Shown piece by piece: positions 59,381 through 64,000 of a DNA stretch of 64,000 bases. The stretch is from Silene latifolia (taxonomy: Eukaryota; Streptophyta; Magnoliopsida; Caryophyllales; Caryophyllaceae): the NCBI RefSeq assembly GCF_048544455.1, contig NC_133530.1, forward strand, positions 17,661,748 through 17,725,747, read 5' to 3'. A program made the translations under genes and the position numbers. The notes beneath the pieces are model-generated. The model was not told where the DNA came from and did no database searches. It saw nothing but the letters and a program-made list of their open reading frames with translations. Numbering within the stretch: the stretch's first letter is position 1; every line of letters begins with the position of its first letter.

Positions 59381-60338
59381 ACTGAGGCTTGGACAAGGCG
59401 AAAGTCAAAGTATAGCCATCAGGTCAATCGAAGATTACAACCTGACGACTATGGCGACGCGAGGCGGCTCAAGGGGTCTGAACCAAGGACCTGTCGTCGG
59501 GAACATTTTAGAGTCTGTCGACTATCGGGGAGGGTCGTTTAAAGTCCATTAGACTACGTAAGGAAGCTCGCCAGCCATAAGAAGAGACCATACCTGAGAC
59601 TTAATCGAACTTCGCGGGGAAACAAGAAATATTGAAAGCAGCAGGACGTCGGTAGAAACTGCTGGGGAAATTCGCTTGCGTCAGTCTCAAGCGAACTCTG
59701 GCAAAACTTGAGGTTGAATCTGCTTGCGTTGGTCTCAAACAAACTCTTGCTGGTGGAATATTTTGACGACTAGGAACATCTTGATCGTCGTGGAAGAAAT
59801 CTTGAGTGAGCGATCGCAAAATACTATATACTGGGGATGACGACTAGGAACATCTTGATCGTCATGGAAGGATTCTCGAATGAGCAGTACTGCAAAATAC
59901 TACTGCGCTGGACATAATGATCTTGAGCAATACTGCAAAATACTACTGCGCGGGATAAAATGATCTTGAGCAATACTGCAAAATACTGCTGCGCTGGATA
60001 AAATGCGGACCGGAACGAAAGAAAATCATCGAAACGGACCAAAAGAATATAATAGCGTTGAAGAAGAGGCGCACCAAAGATGGGCCCACAAATAACGAAC
60101 TCATAACGAATTTTTGAAAATTCGTATGGAGGGAACACAAGGAAGAGGCGCAGCAAGAGCTGCGTCTCTTGGAAGAGGCGCAGCGCCTGCTGCGTCTTTT
60201 CCCCAATTTGGCTATTTCCGCGTAAAAACGCGAAATCAGAAGGATTATATTTCATTATTCCGAAACATAATTCTTTCAATTTCTCTCTCAAATCTTCACC
60301 ATTTCCGTCGAGGTTTGATCCAAAAGCTTGCATTAAAC
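59381..60338 (+). promoter_or_regulatory. Spacer and probable promoter/leader of the antisense PMD gene
   Basis: Contains a short tandem repeat of TGATCTTGAGCAATACTGCA plus AAATACT near 59880-60000 and a GC-rich palindromic pair, AGGCGCAGCAAGAGCTGCGT and AGGCGCAGCGCCTGCTGCGT (60147-60200), like those in the LTR. A CT-rich leader precedes the ATG at 60339. No clear TATA box was found. Confidence 0.4.
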
Positions 60339-63300
60339 ATGACTAATCGAGGTATGTGTCTTAATCTTGCATTAATCATCTACATTTGTTGAATTTTGAG
60401 CCGCGAAAACTAGGGTTTTCGACCCTTTTGATCGAAAATTTGGGGCTTTTACCCCAAATGGATTTGCTTTGCCAAATTGATTTTAGAAATGGATAGTAGG
60501 CAATGTTAGGAACATAACCATGTGTTTGCTTTGAATTTTCATCGAGTTTTAAGCCTTTGAGTGAATTTTGAGACGGTTTTACAGCTAGACCGTAAATTGC
60601 TTCGAAAATAGCCTTAGGATTGCCCATTTGTGATGAAACTTGATATTTGGGATCTTTGGATGATGGGTAAACTTCCTACCATCTCGAGATTTTGGTTTGT
60701 GACAACTTTTTCAGGACACCTTACTAGGGCATAATCGCCGTTATAACGAAATGCTGCCGAATTTTCGACTTGAACCTGGAACTAGGCTTTGACTTGGACT
60801 TGACTTGACCCAATTTATCACATGAGTGATTGGGTTGGTGGGAATATGGCCAAATATGGCATGGAAAGGACAGTTTTCAGGGCCTTGAGGGCTCGAAAGC
60901 TCCTTAACAAAGGCTTGTCGTCATGTGACGCGGGCTAAATTTACTTTAATGTTGCAGGTGACGAGGCTTCTACTTCTGGGAGGACTCCCATGGAGATAGA
61001 CGCCAGTACTGTTGAGGAGGCTTTAGAGCAGGCCTTCACCGCTGCGGTGATGGCCACTGGAGACGAGGCTCACGAGGAGGAGGCCGTCGAGGAGGAGGAG
61101 ATCCCGAGACGAGCCAACGTCAGGCGAGGAGGTCGTCATCTGAGGGGAGCTCCTGCGTGGGCTGAGACCTGGGAGAGTAGGCACCTGGTGTGGGCTGCCG
61201 AGGGTCACCTATCCTACAGGACGGTGAAGAGTCTGGTAAATAAGAATTCACTACTCATTACCTATTCTCTTTCATTCTTTTTGTCCAAACTTCTTGCAAA
61301 TTTCATTCAAAACTAAAGATAGCTTTGTTTCAAATCATTATAGGAGGCCGGGAACATCGGTCGTTCTCGGGTTATACGACGACGATGGAGCACTACGAGC
61401 GGCTGTCGGCGGAGGAGAGGGCCATTATCGAGCGTGGAGCGTTTGGTCCTCTGGTTCAGGTCTGGAGGGATATCGTGAAGACGAAGTTGCGGGCCAACCT
61501 TAGCCTGGTCCGCGTTTTCTTGGATCGATTCTGGGATACGACTTCCACGTTTCACCTGCCTTTCGGTGAGGTGGGAGTTACTCTGGAGGACTACGGCATG
61601 ATTTCTGGTTTGCCGTGTGGGACCGAGGAGATGGTGTGGCCGAGAGAGGCGCTATGAGGGCGGATTCGGCCGAGGCGAGGAGATTGATCGGTTGGAACTT
61701 GTCGCCGAAGGTGTTGCGATCTTAGGGTTTGGTACCCAGTACCTACGTTCGAGACTACTTTGCGGGGAAGACCCCGATCTTGGTGACGATCGATGGGAGG
61801 GAGCTGCTCCTCCTCCTCCTGTCTGGTGAGCGAGAGGGTTGTCGTGGCTTTGGTGGTTCTTGTCTTCGATTTACCTCGGAGACAAGGGCGAGAGGCTATC
61901 AACGAAGCTTCTTCCCTTTCTTTCGACCCGAGTTCCCTAGGCGCCGGGACCGGGTCATCTTGCTGGTTTTGCGGTCCTCATCCGCTTTATGAGGGCCATG
62001 GTTCGTCCGGAGTTGATGGAGAAGGGGACTTCTCCGGCGTTGTCGGACCTAGACTCTTGTTGGAGGTATGAACCTTCCTTTAGACCAAAGTAAATTCCTT
62101 TCTTTATTGAATCACGAAAGATCGTCATTGATTATTCATTTACGAGGCATGGGTGTACTCTTACTTCCCGAGTCTCGCGCCCAAGAGGACGAGCCGGCTG
62201 GAGAAGGCCTATCCGTGGTGAGGATTGGGTGATGTCTTGGGACGAAAAGTAAGCGCTCTTCTCACAATGTCTACCGGCGGGATGTGAACGCCCTTCGGTG
62301 GCGGCGTGAGTATCCCACTCGTATTTATATTTCTTGTCTTTTGCTTCCGCTTGATCATAAGAATGATCTTTGCCTTATCTTGTCGATGGGTGCCCGGACC
62401 TTGTGCGGAGTACGCTGGAGCGCCTCCTTTTTGTCGCCGAGGTCCTTCGACCCGAGCCCGAGTGTTCTTTGTTGTGGACGTCGATGGGTCTGTGTGGTAT
62501 CGGGCGAGCGTTTGGCTCGTCGGTGCTCTCGGGGCGCGTTGACGGTTCCTATTGACCCTCCGAGGACGATGTTCGGGGAGCCTGCGAGGCCGAGAGGGAG
62601 GCGGACTGGCGGTGCCGATGGCGACGACCTTCTTACACTGGCGAGGACTACTCGGCGTTTCTTTACGGGAGGTTGGCGTACTGGCCAGTAGTGGTGAGTA
62701 TCTTTTACTTTTCTTTGATTTGATTTTGAGAATTACGACGAAAGATCGTCGATTAACGAGAACTATTTGTCCTTGCAGGAGGTTGAGGCGGCGGGCATCG
62801 AGCCCCCAGTGTACCCCGAGACCCTTGAGTACACTGACGCGACTGGGAGGACGACGATCTCCGAGTTGCGTGACTTTGACGTAACTGTGACGGATGCTGG
62901 CCTAGACATCGGCAAGATCATCGATTCGGAGGGTGAGCCTCCGGCTTATATACCTTTCGTGTAAGAACACATTTGATTGAACTTGTTCCACTTTACCGAG
63001 AATTTCTTTTGAAATGCAGGTCGCGCCATCTCGGTTCGTGGCACTATGGAGGGTGGCCAACCGGCTACGAGCTACAGCCATCGAGGCACTCGTCGGTGGT
63101 CGAGGTCGTCAGGTATGAACCTCATTTGATTTCTTTTGATTTTTGGTTTTTCAGTTTTGTTTGAGTTGATTGACATGAGCCAATTTTTTGCTGTTTATAG
63201 GCTGATCGTGAGCTGGAGCGAGAGTTGACCCAGTCTCGGGAGGAGACAGCTCGCTTGTCGAGGGAGCTCGAGTTTCGGGACGCCGAGATTCTTTGCTCTT

Positions 63301-63339
63301 ACGGCGAGGGTTTCTGAGTTGGAGGGTGTCCAGCAGTAG
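60339..63339 (+). pseudogene. Antisense plant-mobile-domain (PMD) gene in the Tat/Ogre-type element, degenerate
   Basis: The plus-strand gene starts with a 13-nt exon, ATGACTAATCGAG (60339-60351), then an intron with GTATG donor and GTTGCAG acceptor. Exon 60958-61235 reads GDEASTSG, an acidic tract, and VWAAEGHLSYRTVKSL. The next exon (from about 61344) has the PMD-like core: ANLSLVRVFLDRFWDTTSTF, HLPFGEVGVTLEDYGMISGL, then VPSTYVRDYFAGKTPILVTI in another frame. Later exons: 62780-62932 (EVEAAGIEPPVYPETLEY), 63020-63110 and 63201-63339 (ADRELERELTQSREETARL, coiled coil). Frame breaks occur near 61360, 61640-61720 and 63290. PMD proteins (MAIN-like family) act in silencing and genome stability in plants; the role of retroelement-borne copies is unknown. 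Confidence 0.7.
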
Positions 63340-64000
63340 TTTTGTGTAGTTTTGTACATTTGGACATCTGATTTTGAACGTTTTTGGACTTGTTTGGGGC
63401 GCAAGCCCCCAGTTTGCTTGGACTTTGGACTTGGTTCGGGGCGCAAGCCCCCAGTTTGCTTGTGCATTTGTATATATGATGGCCTGAGTGCCTTTGCTGC
63501 TGGGTTGTGTTGCTTGTACCTGCAGGTTAGTTCTTGAATAGGTTTGGTAGACAACGGTTTACGCCGTCATGCTGCCGAAATTTACATGGAAAACTCACCA
63601 AAACATACATTTTATACACATATGGTCTTAATTAGCGTAAAAATGAGACTCAAAAGGACACAAAAATGCAAAAAATTTGCCGGAAATGACCGGACGGTAG
63701 GGAGGGTTACCCCCTAAAAAAAAAAAGTAAAAAGAGAAATCTACAAGTGTAGAAATGAAAATGTTGAAATTTGTTAAAAAATGAAAACAAAAGAAAATTA
63801 TTTCCTAAAAATGAAATTTACTTCCTAAAAATGAAAAAAAATGAAATTTATTTCCTAAGAATAAATAAATGAATTAACATAAGAAGAATTAAGTGCGATG
63901 AAAATGGCGAAGGTGTCGACGTCGCCTCGAAATGCGTGCCCGCGAATTTAGGAAACTTGAAACATGGTAAACTGCTCCTATTTACCAAAATAAAATCCCG
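63340..64000. other. 3' flank of the antisense gene, with a duplicated GC block
   Basis: GGGGCGCAAGCCCCCAGTTT followed by GCTTG occurs twice, at about 63397-63421 and 63438-63462, in the presumed 3' UTR. The remainder is A-rich with short repeats of AATGAAATTTA/TTTCCTAA words (63790-63870). No further gene is seen before the window ends. Confidence 0.45.

Larger units (their letters stand above)
56999..64000 (-). mobile_element. Tat/Ogre-type LTR retrotransposon, 3' part, opposite strand
   Basis: On the minus strand the order is (right to left) antisense gene, polypurine tract, 3' LTR. Its LTR is the same family as the LTR at 50482-52897, in inverse orientation. Its gag-pol and 5' LTR would be right of the window. 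It probably inserted into the plus-strand element at 56998/56999. Confidence 0.7.

Overview
The window is nuclear DNA from a flowering plant, most likely a eudicot of the Caryophyllales and plausibly Caryophyllaceae (Silene-like). The gene structures (many short phase-conserved exons, GT-AG introns) and plant-specific families show a plant. The Silene-like guess is an inference from one retrotransposon that matches the published description of Retand: an internal tandem repeat plus an antisense gene.

Four host genes are recognisable. At 1893-4185 (+) is the 3' part of a sucrase/ferredoxin-like (thioredoxin-like [2Fe-2S]) gene with a C-terminal membrane anchor. At 5434-9757 (-) is a complete 11-exon SEC14/CRAL-TRIO phosphatidylinositol-transfer gene (344 aa). 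At 20613-24249 (-) is a two-exon AGC VIII kinase of the D6PK type (549 aa), with a 5'UTR intron that carries a tRNA-derived SINE. At 39537-44832 (-) is a nine-exon gene for RPAC1/AC40, the subunit shared by RNA polymerases I and III (about 357 aa); it has one apparent extra base at the exon 3 donor. The four have unrelated functions and form no pathway or operon.

The rest is mostly transposable elements. From 9.8 to 20 kb there are AT-rich decayed repeats, one Helitron with canonical ends (15000-16146), a MITE (16340-16708) and a nested Helitron group (17119-19785). From 25.4 to 28.3 kb there is a non-coding poly(A) retroposon with a 15-bp target duplication, a LINE RNase H fragment and a MITE. 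From 28357 to 35921 there is a complete Retand/Tat-lineage LTR retrotransposon on the minus strand, flanked by TTAAT. Its gag-pol is almost wholly deleted, it contains about 29 copies of an 80-bp tandem repeat, and it carries a plus-strand (antisense) intron-containing gene with its own TATA box. From 44.8 to 50.5 kb there are MITEs, a Helitron end, a rearranged Ty1-copia element and a 1.35-kb solo LTR nested in the copia LTR.

From 50482 to the right end are two large related Tat/Ogre-type elements in opposite orientation. One (+) has a 2.4-kb 5' LTR, a PBS and a Gag-like ORF built from a duplicated coiled-coil/zinc-knuckle module. The other (-) has a 2.4-kb 3' LTR, a polypurine tract and a degenerate antisense plant-mobile-domain (PMD) gene; its pol lies beyond the window. 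The most interesting content is the pair of antisense genes inside retrotransposons, the 80-bp array, the duplicated Gag module and the nested Helitrons. I found no wholly new gene system. All calls come from reading the sequence without database searches.
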